34,084 bases of DNA from an uncultured Clostridium sp. (GTDB taxonomy: Bacteria; Bacillota; Clostridia; TANB77; CAG-508): NCBI GenBank assembly GCA_900552655.1, contig USAE01000013.1, forward strand, positions 1-34,084, read 5' to 3'. Every line of letters begins with the position of its first letter. The first letter of the stretch is position 1. A program made the position numbers and the translations under genes. The notes under the pieces were generated by a model, which saw only the letters and a program-made list of their open reading frames with translations, was not told where the DNA came from and made no database searches. Shown one piece after another: positions 1 through 6,768 of this stretch.

Positions 1-10
1 TATTTTCATT

Positions 11-1447
11 TTAAAAATATATATTATTTAACATATTATTTTTTAATATCCATAATTTTTTTGAAAGATCTACATAATATTTGTGTGGATTCTCTATTCT
101 CTTTACTTCTTCCCAAATACTATTTAGCTCTTTTTTAGACTTTTTTGCTATTTCCTCTAGTGTAGGGCTTTTATATATCAATTTTCCATTTTCAAATATC
201 TTTTCTTGTAATTCTCTTATAGTATAGTCTTTAATAAGTTTCTTCTTCCATGGATTTTGCGGATCAAAAATCATATATTCTCTTTCATCTATTATTTCAT
301 CTGACAAGGCTATTACATCTGCTATTGCTTTTTGACTTTCATTGTCGTAAAACCTATATACTTTTTTAAATCCTGGATTTGTAACTTTTACTACATTTTC
401 GCTTACTTTTATTTTTGGTATTATTTTTGTATCCTTTTCTATTCCTACTAATTTATATACTCCTCCAAAAACTGGTTCACTTTTAGCTGTAATTAAATTT
501 TCTCCAACCCCAAATGAGTCAATTTTGGCATCTTGTTCAATTAAGGATTTTATTAAATACTCATCAAGTGAATTTGTTGCACATATTTTACACTCAGTAT
601 ATCCTGCTTCATCTAATATCTTCCTAACCTTTTTAGATAAATACGCTAAATCCCCACTATCTAGTCTAACTGCTTTTGGCTTATATCCTTTAGGCTTTAG
701 AACTTCATTAAATACTTTTATTGCATTAGGAAGTCCAGATTCTATTGTATTATATGTATCTATTAATAGTGTGCAGTCATCTGGGTATATTTCAGCATAT
801 GTCTTAAACGCTTCATATTCTGAGTCAAAGCTTTGCACCCAACTGTGAGCCATTGTTCCACTTGCAGGTACATTAAATTCTTTTGCAGACAATGTACAAG
901 ATGTACCTATTGCTCCACCTATAATTGCCGCTCTTGCTCCTTCTACTGCTGCATTAATTCCATGTGCTCTTCTTGCTCCAAATTCCATAACAGGTCTTCC
1001 TTGTGCCTCTTTTACAATTCTACTTGTTTTTGTGGCAATCAAAGATTGATGGTTAGTTGTAAGTAATAACATCGTTTCTAAAAGTTGCGCCTGAATAATT
1101 GGTGCTCTTACCGTTATTAGAGGCTCATTTGGAAATACTACTGTACCTTCTGGGATTGCCCATACATCTCCTGTAAACCTAAAATTTTCTAAATAATTTA
1201 AAAATTCTTCTGAAAATTTATTTTGCTTTCTTAAGTAATTAATATCTTCTTCGTCAAATGATAAATTTTTTATATAATTTATTATTTGTTCCAAACCTGC
1301 TATTATCGCATATCCACCTTCATCTGGTACTTTTCTAAAAAACACATCAAAATATGCAATTTGATTTTCCATCTTCTTATTTAAATATCCATTTGACATT
1401 GTGTATTCGTAAAAATCTGCTACTAACTCTAATCTTTGATTATTCAT
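11..1447 (-). CDS. pncB: Nicotinate phosphoribosyltransferase
   Basis: This 478-aa cytosolic enzyme converts nicotinate and PRPP to nicotinate mononucleotide, the first step of NAD salvage (Preiss-Handler route). The length fits the Firmicutes NAPRTase family. Visible family motifs are EFNVPASGTMAHS in mid-protein, which binds substrate, and RLDSGDL further on, in the phosphate-binding region. The N-terminal DFYEYTMSNGYL is also typical. The ATG at 1447 follows a clear AGGAGG about 8 nt upstream. The gene has its own TTGACA/TATAAT promoter flanked by two copies of a 19-bp palindrome that also sits at nadD, so it probably belongs to the same NAD regulon as nadD-nadE. I found no in-frame CGG codon. 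The stop lies at the window edge, so no terminator can be judged. Confidence 0.96.
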   Translation of the reverse strand: MNNQRLELVADFYEYTMSNGYLNKKMENQIAYFDVFFRKVPDEGGYAIIAGLEQIINYIKNLSFDEEDINYLRKQNKFSEEFLNYLENFRFTGDVWAIPEGTVVFPNEPLITVRAPIIQAQLLETMLLLTTNHQSLIATKTSRIVKEAQGRPVMEFGARRAHGINAAVEGARAAIIGGAIGTSCTLSAKEFNVPASGTMAHSWVQSFDSEYEAFKTYAEIYPDDCTLLIDTYNTIESGLPNAIKVFNEVLKPKGYKPKAVRLDSGDLAYLSKKVRKILDEAGYTECKICATNSLDEYLIKSLIEQDAKIDSFGVGENLITAKSEPVFGGVYKLVGIEKDTKIIPKIKVSENVVKVTNPGFKKVYRFYDNESQKAIADVIALSDEIIDEREYMIFDPQNPWKKKLIKDYTIRELQEKIFENGKLIYKSPTLEEIAKKSKKELNSIWEEVKRIENPHKYYVDLSKKLWILKNNMLNNIYF

Positions 1448-1472
1448 ACCAATTCCTCCTATATTTGGTACT

Positions 1473-1491
1473 TATTAACTTTTTGATACTA
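1473..1491. promoter_or_regulatory. Palindromic operator O2 of pncB
   Basis: TATTAAC-TTTTT-GATACTA is the same 19-bp design as O1 with imperfect arms. It covers the predicted transcription start just downstream of the -10 box, a position where a bound repressor would block initiation. Confidence 0.55.
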
Positions 1492-1493
1492 AC

Positions 1494-1522
1494 ATTATAT
1501 GTAATCAGCTAGCTATTGTCAA
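1494..1522 (-). promoter_or_regulatory. Promoter of pncB
   Basis: On the minus strand TTGACA (1517-1522) and TATAAT (1494-1499) are separated by exactly 17 bp. This is a full consensus vegetative promoter, with a transcription start expected near 1487, about 40 nt before the ATG. Confidence 0.85.
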
Positions 1523-1539
1523 TAGATTTGCAAAATAAA

Positions 1540-1558
1540 TATTATCTTTTTGATAATA
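1540..1558. promoter_or_regulatory. Palindromic operator O1 of pncB
   Basis: TATTATC-TTTTT-GATAATA is a perfect palindrome with 7-bp arms and a 5-bp spacer, upstream of the pncB -35 box. The same architecture recurs at 1473-1491 and at 6364-6382 before nadD. The inferred binder is the Nudix/winged-helix regulator encoded at 2751-3626. Confidence 0.6.
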
Positions 1559-1601
1559 AGTATGTTTTGTTTGCTAAATCGTGGTTTGGAGATGGCACTT
1601 C

Positions 1602-1629
1602 GGGATTAGGGGACGTTCCTTAAAATCCC
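1602..1629 (-). repeat. REP-like palindrome, copy 1
   Basis: GGGATT/AATCCC arms enclose a conserved core containing GGGGACGTTCCTTAA. On the minus strand it begins GGGATTTTAAGGAACGTCC, identical over that stretch to the copy at 18184-18212. It lies between the 3' end of the radical SAM gene and the pncB promoter. Five other copies are in the window. Confidence 0.75.
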
Positions 1630-1667
1630 TATTATTAATAATTAACATCTTTGCCACGCCAAGATTT

Positions 1668-1694
1668 AAGGGAGTTAGCAACGCTAACTCCCTT
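1668..1694 (-). terminator. Terminator-like hairpin after the radical SAM gene
   Basis: A perfect 12-bp stem (AAGGGAGTTAGC paired with GCTAACTCCCTT) has a 3-nt loop and lies about 30 nt past the stop of the gene at 1723. The U-tract on the minus strand is weak, so termination strength is uncertain. Confidence 0.6.
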
Positions 1695-1722
1695 TCTCCC
1701 ATCTTCCTAAATTGTGGGTATG

Positions 1723-2625
1723 TCAAAAAATTAAATCCTCCTTTTGCCAACCATTATAAATCTTACAATTTGGTCTTAAAACAAAATACTTTGAAACCTG
1801 CTTCTGACTTTTCTGTTCATTCATGCAATCCATATCTATTACCACAGACATATCATCTACGCTGTACTGCTTGTATCCATACGGTAAAATATCTATAAGC
1901 TTGCCATTTTTCCTTATATAGTCGCCAATTTTCTCGAACACTTCTAGGCCAACTGTGTTTTCCTTTATCCAGCTGCTTTGTTCATTCTCTCCTTCTACAT
2001 ACAGTTTTCTAAATGTGATCTGATCTGCTCCAAGGTCTTTAGCTTTTTTAAAAAGCTCTTCAACCTTTCCACCAACACTCTTAAGCATCATTTTATTCAT
2101 ATTAAGACTAAGTCTTAATGTAAAGTCATATTCTTTAGCAATATGACAAACATCTTCTATGCAGACTCTGTTTTTTCCTTTAATACCAGAAATTTCGTTG
2201 TTATCATCATCGTCGAATGATGATAACGATAGTGAAAATACACTAACACCTACTGTGTTCCGTAAAAATCTTGCATAGTTTTTGTTAAATAATGCACCAG
2301 AAGTTTGAAGTTCTATCCAATTAAAAGATGTACATCCTTTCTGTGGAAGTACAAAATTGTTCAGCAGTGACAATGTCATTAAAAACTCCCTATTTTGTAA
2401 AGGTTCAATGTCTCCAGTAATCATCATGATATTGGCATCATTTTCCTTCGCAAAAATCATTCTCCGAATATAATCTTTTAAGTACAAGTCATAAAACGGA
2501 AGATTTTCATCCATTTGGTTTTTGTAGACATCTGTGTGCATACATGCTACACAATACTTACACCGGTTTATACAAGCCTTTCCTGGTACACAAATACTTA
2601 AACTTTGAGCATCTTTTTTTGACAT
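1723..2625 (-). CDS. Radical SAM protein, function unassigned
   Basis: This 300-aa protein has the radical SAM cluster motif C-x3-C-x2-C in CINRCKYC near residue 20. It therefore very probably carries a 4Fe-4S cluster and cleaves S-adenosylmethionine. A TGDIEP segment fits the GGE-like SAM-binding region, and three later cysteines could hold a second cluster. The substrate cannot be read from the sequence. I chose the ATG at 2625 because AAAGGAGG ends 7 nt before it; a GTG 33 nt upstream would lie ahead of that site. The gene has its own strong promoter with a palindrome over the start point, so it is not simply part of the NAD operon. It contains three in-frame CGG codons (one in the cysteine motif) and more GCG/AAG/TTG-type codons than its neighbours, which hints at transfer. 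Confidence 0.85.
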   Translation of the reverse strand: MSKKDAQSLSICVPGKACINRCKYCVACMHTDVYKNQMDENLPFYDLYLKDYIRRMIFAKENDANIMMITGDIEPLQNREFLMTLSLLNNFVLPQKGCTSFNWIELQTSGALFNKNYARFLRNTVGVSVFSLSLSSFDDDDNNEISGIKGKNRVCIEDVCHIAKEYDFTLRLSLNMNKMMLKSVGGKVEELFKKAKDLGADQITFRKLYVEGENEQSSWIKENTVGLEVFEKIGDYIRKNGKLIDILPYGYKQYSVDDMSVVIDMDCMNEQKSQKQVSKYFVLRPNCKIYNGWQKEDLIF

Positions 2626-2663
2626 AACAATTCCTCCTTTATATTTTTCTGTCAACACTCGTT

Positions 2664-2690
2664 GTATACTGGAGATTTGTACTAGTATAC
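2664..2690. promoter_or_regulatory. Inverted repeat at the radical SAM transcription start
   Basis: GTATACT and AGTATAC form perfect 7-bp arms around a 13-bp spacer, beginning at the predicted +1. The position suits a repressor operator. It differs from the TATTATC palindromes of pncB and nadD, so a different regulator is likely. Confidence 0.5.
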
Positions 2691-2696
2691 ATAATT

Positions 2697-2725
2697 ATTA
2701 TATCGTGATTTTACTAATTTTTCAA
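2697..2725 (-). promoter_or_regulatory. Promoter of the radical SAM gene
   Basis: TTGAAA (2720-2725) and TATAAT (2697-2702) lie 17 bp apart on the minus strand. The expected start is near 2690. Confidence 0.8.
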
Positions 2726-2750
2726 TAATTATTTTTAGCTTTCTTTAATT

Positions 2751-3626
2751 TTAAAATATATGTGGTTGCCAATTTTTATTAAAGCAATATAATTTCGATG
2801 GTCTATGTCCTGCATTTTCTTCATATTCCTCTGTTTCTATAACCATATCTGAAATTTTTCTTCTAAAATTGGCTTTTAATAATGGTTTATCTAATAAAAT
2901 TTCATAAACCTGTTGCAATTTAGTTAATGTAAATTTTTCTGGCATTAAATTAAATGCTATCGTTGTATATTCTACTTTATTTTTTAATCTTTCTATCGCA
3001 TAAATTAGCATTTTAGCATGGTCAAATGCTAACTGTGACTCTAATATTTGTGTATATATAATTTTATTTCCATCTACTAGTTCTTTTACCACATTAACTC
3101 TATTTTTTATAGTTTCTGTTCTACTTTCTAATAATATTTCAATTTCTTCTTCCTTTTTATAACCATGTTTATTTTCTTTCATCTTTTCGCCAATCGTTTT
3201 TAAAGAAATAGTAAACCAATTTGCGTCCTGTGTTGTACCACCAGATTTTATATTTATTTTTTCACTATCCACCAATCCCATATATGATGTACTAATTATT
3301 CTTGTTCGTGGATCTCTGCTTGGTTCTCCCCAAGAATATAACTGCTCTAAATATATATCTTGCATATTAGTTTTTGCTTTTAGACTTCTTTGTACAGCCT
3401 CTTCAAATCTTTCTTCTTTTCTTACAAAAGTACCTGGTAAACACCATTTACCAAGATATGGGTGTTCTGCTCTTTTAACCAATAAAACTTGCAATTTCTT
3501 TTCTGGTAATTTTCTGTAATTAGTTGTTTCTACATCTCTTATTGTGAACAAAATAGAATCTACTGTTACAGATGGTTTAAAAAATTTATTAGAATCATAA
3601 TTTCTTAAAAATTCTTCCTCTGTCAT
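2751..3626 (-). CDS. Nudix-fold transcriptional regulator, NrtR-like
   Basis: This 291-aa protein has an N-terminal Nudix-like domain (about residues 18-165) and a C-terminal part (about 205-290) resembling the winged-helix DNA-binding domain of NrtR-type regulators of NAD metabolism. The Nudix box is recognisable from GTFVRKEERF but has lost the catalytic REUxEE core: it reads QRSLKAK, so the metal-binding glutamates are Lys and Ala. That argues for a ligand sensor rather than a hydrolase; in the NrtR family the effector is ADP-ribose or a related nucleotide. It sits between NAD genes on the same strand, and TATTATC palindromes at pncB and nadD are its likely targets. ATG 3626 follows AAGGAG. 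I do not see the palindrome at its own promoter. Confidence 0.8.
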   Translation of the reverse strand: MTEEEFLRNYDSNKFFKPSVTVDSILFTIRDVETTNYRKLPEKKLQVLLVKRAEHPYLGKWCLPGTFVRKEERFEEAVQRSLKAKTNMQDIYLEQLYSWGEPSRDPRTRIISTSYMGLVDSEKINIKSGGTTQDANWFTISLKTIGEKMKENKHGYKKEEEIEILLESRTETIKNRVNVVKELVDGNKIIYTQILESQLAFDHAKMLIYAIERLKNKVEYTTIAFNLMPEKFTLTKLQQVYEILLDKPLLKANFRRKISDMVIETEEYEENAGHRPSKLYCFNKNWQPHIF

Positions 3627-3658
3627 TTTTTTATCTCTCCTTAGCTCTTAATATCATA

Positions 3659-3687
3659 ATATTACTATGACAATTAATATTTGTCAA
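3659..3687 (-). promoter_or_regulatory. Promoter of the Nudix regulator gene
   Basis: TTGACA (3682-3687) and TAATAT (3659-3664) are 17 bp apart on the minus strand. The inverted repeat TAATAT-CATA-ATATTA (3649-3664) overlaps the -10 box and could serve autoregulation. Confidence 0.7.
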
Positions 3688-3768
3688 TTTGGACTTGATA
3701 CACGCTTTATCTTGCACGCTCTACGAAAAAAGCTGGACAAACTGTAATTTTATTCTTTATTAAATTAT

Positions 3769-4854
3769 TTATACAGTATCCTCAAGTTTCATATCTCCTT
3801 CTTTTATTAAACCTTTTTTTCTTAGAAAATAACTTGTTACCCATGCTATAATTCCTGGTAAAATAAAGTGCAATAATATAATCTTTAATATCAAGATACC
3901 ACCATTTTCACTTATTATCATATCTTGCCACGTCATAAGTTGACCTACCAAACCTGCTGTCCCCATTCCTGCTCCAGAGGCGTTATTGGTCATATGTAAA
4001 ACGGTAGTAGAAATTGGACCTAAAACCGCACTTGCAACAATTGCTGGAATCCATATAATAGGCTTTTTCATTATATTTGGCACTTGTAGCATAGAAGTTC
4101 CCAATCCTTGTGATATGAGTCCAGAAAATCCATTTTCTTTAAAACTCGCCACAGCAAATCCAATCATATTTGCACAGCATCCAACTGTTGCAGCTCCTCC
4201 TGCCAATCCACTTAAATTTAGTATTATAGCTAATGCTGCAGAGCTTATTGGAAGTGTTAATATCATTCCCATTAATACAGATACCAATATTCCCATTATT
4301 ATTGGTTGTTTGTTTACAGCCCAATTAATAATTTCTCCTATTCCTAACATAAAATTAGAAATTGAAGGACCTATTAGTAGTCCAACCATTCCACCTAAAA
4401 TAATAGTAAAAGTTGGCACTAAAATAATGTCTAGCTTAGTTTTACCTTGAATCCATCTTCCACAGGTTATTCCTATAAAGCTTGCCATAAAAGCTCCCAA
4501 AGGCTCCCCTGGTCCAGATAAAACAATACTTCCATTAACAAAAACTGTTCCTTGCAATATTTTACTTGCAAAAGCTCCTATTAGGCCCGCAATTCCCGCA
4601 GAAATTACTACAAAAGGCTTTTCTTTATATTTTACAGCAACTCCTACTCCTATTCCAGCACCTGTTAAGCTTGCAGCCAGCTTTCCTAGTATTATTACTA
4701 TATTTCCTACATTTCCACCAATTATTTTTCCTATTTGTTCTATTATAAGTCCAATAATTAAAGTAGAAAATAGTCCCCAAGCCATTCCTGTTAACCCATC
4801 TATAAAAACATATGAAAAAAACTTTTTTAATTTTAATTTAATATTATCTTTCAT
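3769..4854 (-). CDS. Orphan PTS EIIC-like membrane protein (EIIC_2 family)
   Basis: This 361-aa, highly hydrophobic, Gly-rich protein has roughly eight to ten membrane segments and resembles the PTS_EIIC_2 family of predicted transporters (for example ISAGIAGLIGAFASKI, PISSAALAI, GGAATVGCCANMIGFA). No EIIA or EIIB domain is fused or encoded nearby, so phosphotransferase coupling is not supported. It starts 21 bp after nadE, with GGGGG before the ATG, and is probably cotranscribed as nadD-nadE-this gene. I infer a possible role in uptake of an NAD precursor such as nicotinate or a riboside; the sequence does not show the substrate. It has no in-frame CGG codon. Confidence 0.75.
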   Translation of the reverse strand: MKDNIKLKLKKFFSYVFIDGLTGMAWGLFSTLIIGLIIEQIGKIIGGNVGNIVIILGKLAASLTGAGIGVGVAVKYKEKPFVVISAGIAGLIGAFASKILQGTVFVNGSIVLSGPGEPLGAFMASFIGITCGRWIQGKTKLDIILVPTFTIILGGMVGLLIGPSISNFMLGIGEIINWAVNKQPIIMGILVSVLMGMILTLPISSAALAIILNLSGLAGGAATVGCCANMIGFAVASFKENGFSGLISQGLGTSMLQVPNIMKKPIIWIPAIVASAVLGPISTTVLHMTNNASGAGMGTAGLVGQLMTWQDMIISENGGILILKIILLHFILPGIIAWVTSYFLRKKGLIKEGDMKLEDTV

Positions 4855-4875
4855 AAAAATCCCCCTATTATTTAT

Positions 4876-5635
4876 TTATTTAAGATAGTTTTTTCTATTA
4901 ATATTGTATGTTGGGATTTTTTCTCGTTTATGTTTAGATTTCATATACATTTTTTCTATTTTTTTCATTTTCGTACTTTCTGTTTTTCCATTTTCGATGT
5001 ATTCTGCAATTTCTTTATATGTTACTCCCATTTTTTCCTCGTCACTTTTACCACTTAATCCATCACTTGGCTTTTTTTCTATAATCGATTCTGGAACACC
5101 TAAAATCTTGCCAATTTCTATAACTTCTTCCACTGTAAAATTGGCAATTGGATTAATATCACTTGCACTATCTCCCCACTTAGTAGTATAACCAACCATT
5201 ATTTCACATAAATTTCCTGTTCCCATTACGAGATAGTTGTAAGTTTGTGCAACCCCATATAATGTAGTCATTCTAAGTCTTGGCTTTATATTAATTTTTG
5301 ATTCTTGACTTAAATCCTCTTTTAATACATAATTTATCTCATCTTCTAATTTTTCATATGTATCTGTTAAATTTATTTCTAACAACTTAACTCCAAAAGT
5401 TTCAGAAACTAATTTTGCATCTTCTAAATCTTCTTTATTAGATTGGCATGGCATAGCAACAGTTAAAACATTTTCATTTCCGAATCGCTTTTGTTGCAAG
5501 TGCAATAACTGCTGCACTGTCCTTTCCTCCACTGTTTCCTATTACTATGCCTTTTGCACCAGATTCATTTACATATTGCTTAATCCATAATTCTAGTTCT
5601 TTTATAACATTTTTTAATTTTTCATCACTTAACAT
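4876..5635 (-). CDS. nadE: NAD synthetase, ammonia-dependent; needs a +1 frameshift
   Basis: NadE makes NAD from nicotinate adenine dinucleotide, ATP and ammonia. The 5' part begins at ATG 5635 behind GGGAGG and encodes the ATP-pyrophosphatase P-loop GNSGGKDSA (about residues 33-41), then ends at TGA 5474-5476 after 53 codons. The remainder continues in the +1 frame through GNENVLTVAMPCQ, MGTGNLCE and GYTTKWGDSASDINP to 4876. Skipping the C of the CGG codon at 5480-5482 joins them as ...ATKAI-GNENV..., matching the family without a gap and giving 252 aa, the normal length. Everything else is intact. The same T-C-GGA interruption occurs in the glucan synthase and rhuM. It lies between nadD and the EIIC-like gene in an apparent operon. 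A pseudogene or sequencing error is possible, but in a salvage operon with intact neighbours a recoding event is plausible. Confidence 0.88.
5480..5482 (-). other. Putative +1 frameshift site in nadE (ATT-CGG-AAA-TGA)
   Basis: In frame 0 the mRNA reads ATT CGG AAA TGA. Reading ATT (C) GGA AAT GAA restores NadE. It is the only in-frame CGG of the gene. The context matches RYT-CGG-AWAT, shared with 19597-19599 and 31061-31063. Confidence 0.6.
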
Positions 5636-5700
5636 ATTTACCTCCCTTTTTTATCTATTCTAAAATTTTAAGAATTTCCTTTAGGATATCTTTTTAACTT

Positions 5701-6342
5701 CTAAGTAAGCTTTCGTGACGTCATTAAACGTTCATCTTTAAATAAATTGTTAGTTTTTATATAAGAATATACTTCATCCGGAGTAAAATAACGTATGCTT
5801 TTTCCTTCTCTAATTTTTTCTCTTACAAATGATGAACTTAAGCTACTTCTAACATTATTTTTTACTTTTATAAATGAGTTTTCATTTTCCTTTAAAAATT
5901 TATTATTGTTTATAATTTCTTCTAAACAATCATCATCTCTTTCTAAAACAAGTACTTTAAATTTTTTTACTAATTCATCACTTTTTTCCCATGTATTTAA
6001 TTCTTTTAAATTATCACTTCCTGTTGTAAACCATATAGTTTTGTCCTGATATTTCTCTTGTATTCTTTCTAGAGTTTCTATTGTAAAAGGTTGTCTTTCT
6101 TTTCTTAACTCTATATCTGATACTTCGAATTTTTCGTTTTTGTCGCAAACACATTTTAGCATTTCATACCTATACTTATTATTTAGTAATCCCTCTTTTT
6201 CATATTTTTCACTTACTGGCACAAAAATAACCTTTTCTACATTTTTGTACTCAGAAATAATTTGCTCGGCTAATGAAAAATGTGAATTTAAAGGTGGATT
6301 AAATGATCCTCCAAATACTACTATTACTTTATCATCTTTCAT
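5701..6342 (-). CDS. nadD: Nicotinate-nucleotide adenylyltransferase
   Basis: This 213-aa enzyme transfers AMP from ATP to nicotinate mononucleotide, the step between PncB and NadE. The N-terminal nucleotide-binding motif is FGGSFNPPLNSHF, where the usual (H/T)xGH signature is LNSH, so the first histidine and the glycine are replaced. The C-terminal half keeps SSSFVREKIREGKSIRYF, equivalent to the ISSTxIR motif, and ends with a typical PDEVYSYI segment. I chose the ATG at 6342 because AGGAG lies 8 nt before it; two earlier Met codons have no proper site. It leads the operon nadD-nadE-EIIC-like and has a consensus promoter with a 19-bp palindrome just downstream of the start point. No in-frame CGG codon is present. 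Confidence 0.9.
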   Translation of the reverse strand: MKDDKVIVVFGGSFNPPLNSHFSLAEQIISEYKNVEKVIFVPVSEKYEKEGLLNNKYRYEMLKCVCDKNEKFEVSDIELRKERQPFTIETLERIQEKYQDKTIWFTTGSDNLKELNTWEKSDELVKKFKVLVLERDDDCLEEIINNNKFLKENENSFIKVKNNVRSSLSSSFVREKIREGKSIRYFTPDEVYSYIKTNNLFKDERLMTSRKLT

Positions 6343-6363
6343 AAGCATCTCTCCTTTGTGTGA

Positions 6364-6382
6364 TATTATCAAAAAGTTAATA
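6364..6382. promoter_or_regulatory. Palindromic operator of nadD
   Basis: TATTATC-AAAAA-GTTAATA has the same 19-bp layout as the two pncB operators and lies between the nadD start point and its ribosome-binding site. This shared site ties both NAD genes to one regulator. Confidence 0.6.
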
Positions 6383-6395
6383 AGTTATTGTTATT

Positions 6396-6424
6396 ATTAT
6401 ATTGATACTATGTTGTTTTGTCAA
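6396..6424 (-). promoter_or_regulatory. Promoter of nadD-nadE-EIIC-like operon
   Basis: TTGACA (6419-6424) and TATAAT (6396-6401) are 17 bp apart on the minus strand, a full consensus promoter. Confidence 0.85.
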
Positions 6425-6436
6425 CCCTTTTTTTAC

Positions 6437-6672
6437 TACTTCAAAAAATCGTTAGATTTTTTGGAGTAACAAGGTTAAGTTTCCTTAGTCTTGTGCGATT
6501 GCGAAGCAATCTGTACATTTGGCAAAGCCACTTTTCTTATTCTCTCTATAAGTAAAATAATTATACATACAAAAAGCGCACCTAAGATTTTCTAGCAAAT
6601 GTAAATTTTAAGAAAATCTAAATTGCGCCATAATTCTCTAGTACAGAAATTACTCCTACAAGGAGTAATTTC
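6437..6672. other. Hairpin-rich non-coding spacer
   Basis: The stretch between the nadD promoter and the mscS 3' end contains no convincing ORF but five consecutive hairpins: 6437-6468 (14-bp stem with one G-T pair), 6497-6511 (GATTGC-gaa-GCAATC), 6520-6530 (TGGC-aaa-GCCA), 6576-6628 (long imperfect stem around AGATTTTCT/AGAAAATCT with GCGCA/TGCGC ends) and 6646-6672 (12-bp perfect stem, 3-nt loop). It may be a decayed mobile repeat or a structured RNA; no family is recognised. Confidence 0.45.
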
Positions 6673-6683
6673 CTACTATACAC

Positions 6684-6723
6684 AAAAAAATAGTGAACTA
6701 AAAACATTTTTTTAATTCACTAT
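6684..6723 (-). terminator. Rho-independent terminator of gltX-mscS
   Basis: ATAGTGAA (6690-6697) pairs with TTCACTAT (6716-6723); the inner A-run and T-run extend the stem. On the minus strand the hairpin is followed by seven T residues. Confidence 0.75.
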
Positions 6724-6768
6724 CTCTTTATTATTTCTAAGTACTCTGCAACTATTTAAAAGCCCTTT

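Noticed and set aside
5461..5520. prfB-like stimulators (internal Shine-Dalgarno sequence or slippery run) at the frameshift sites
   Set aside because: None of the three sites has a GGAGG-like element at the right distance or a homopolymer, so a prfB-type mechanism is not supported.
4876..5532. nadE C-terminal part as a separate 218-aa gene starting MEERTV
   Set aside because: That start lies inside the P-loop codons of the real gene in another frame and would lose the ATP site; the +1 join explains it better.
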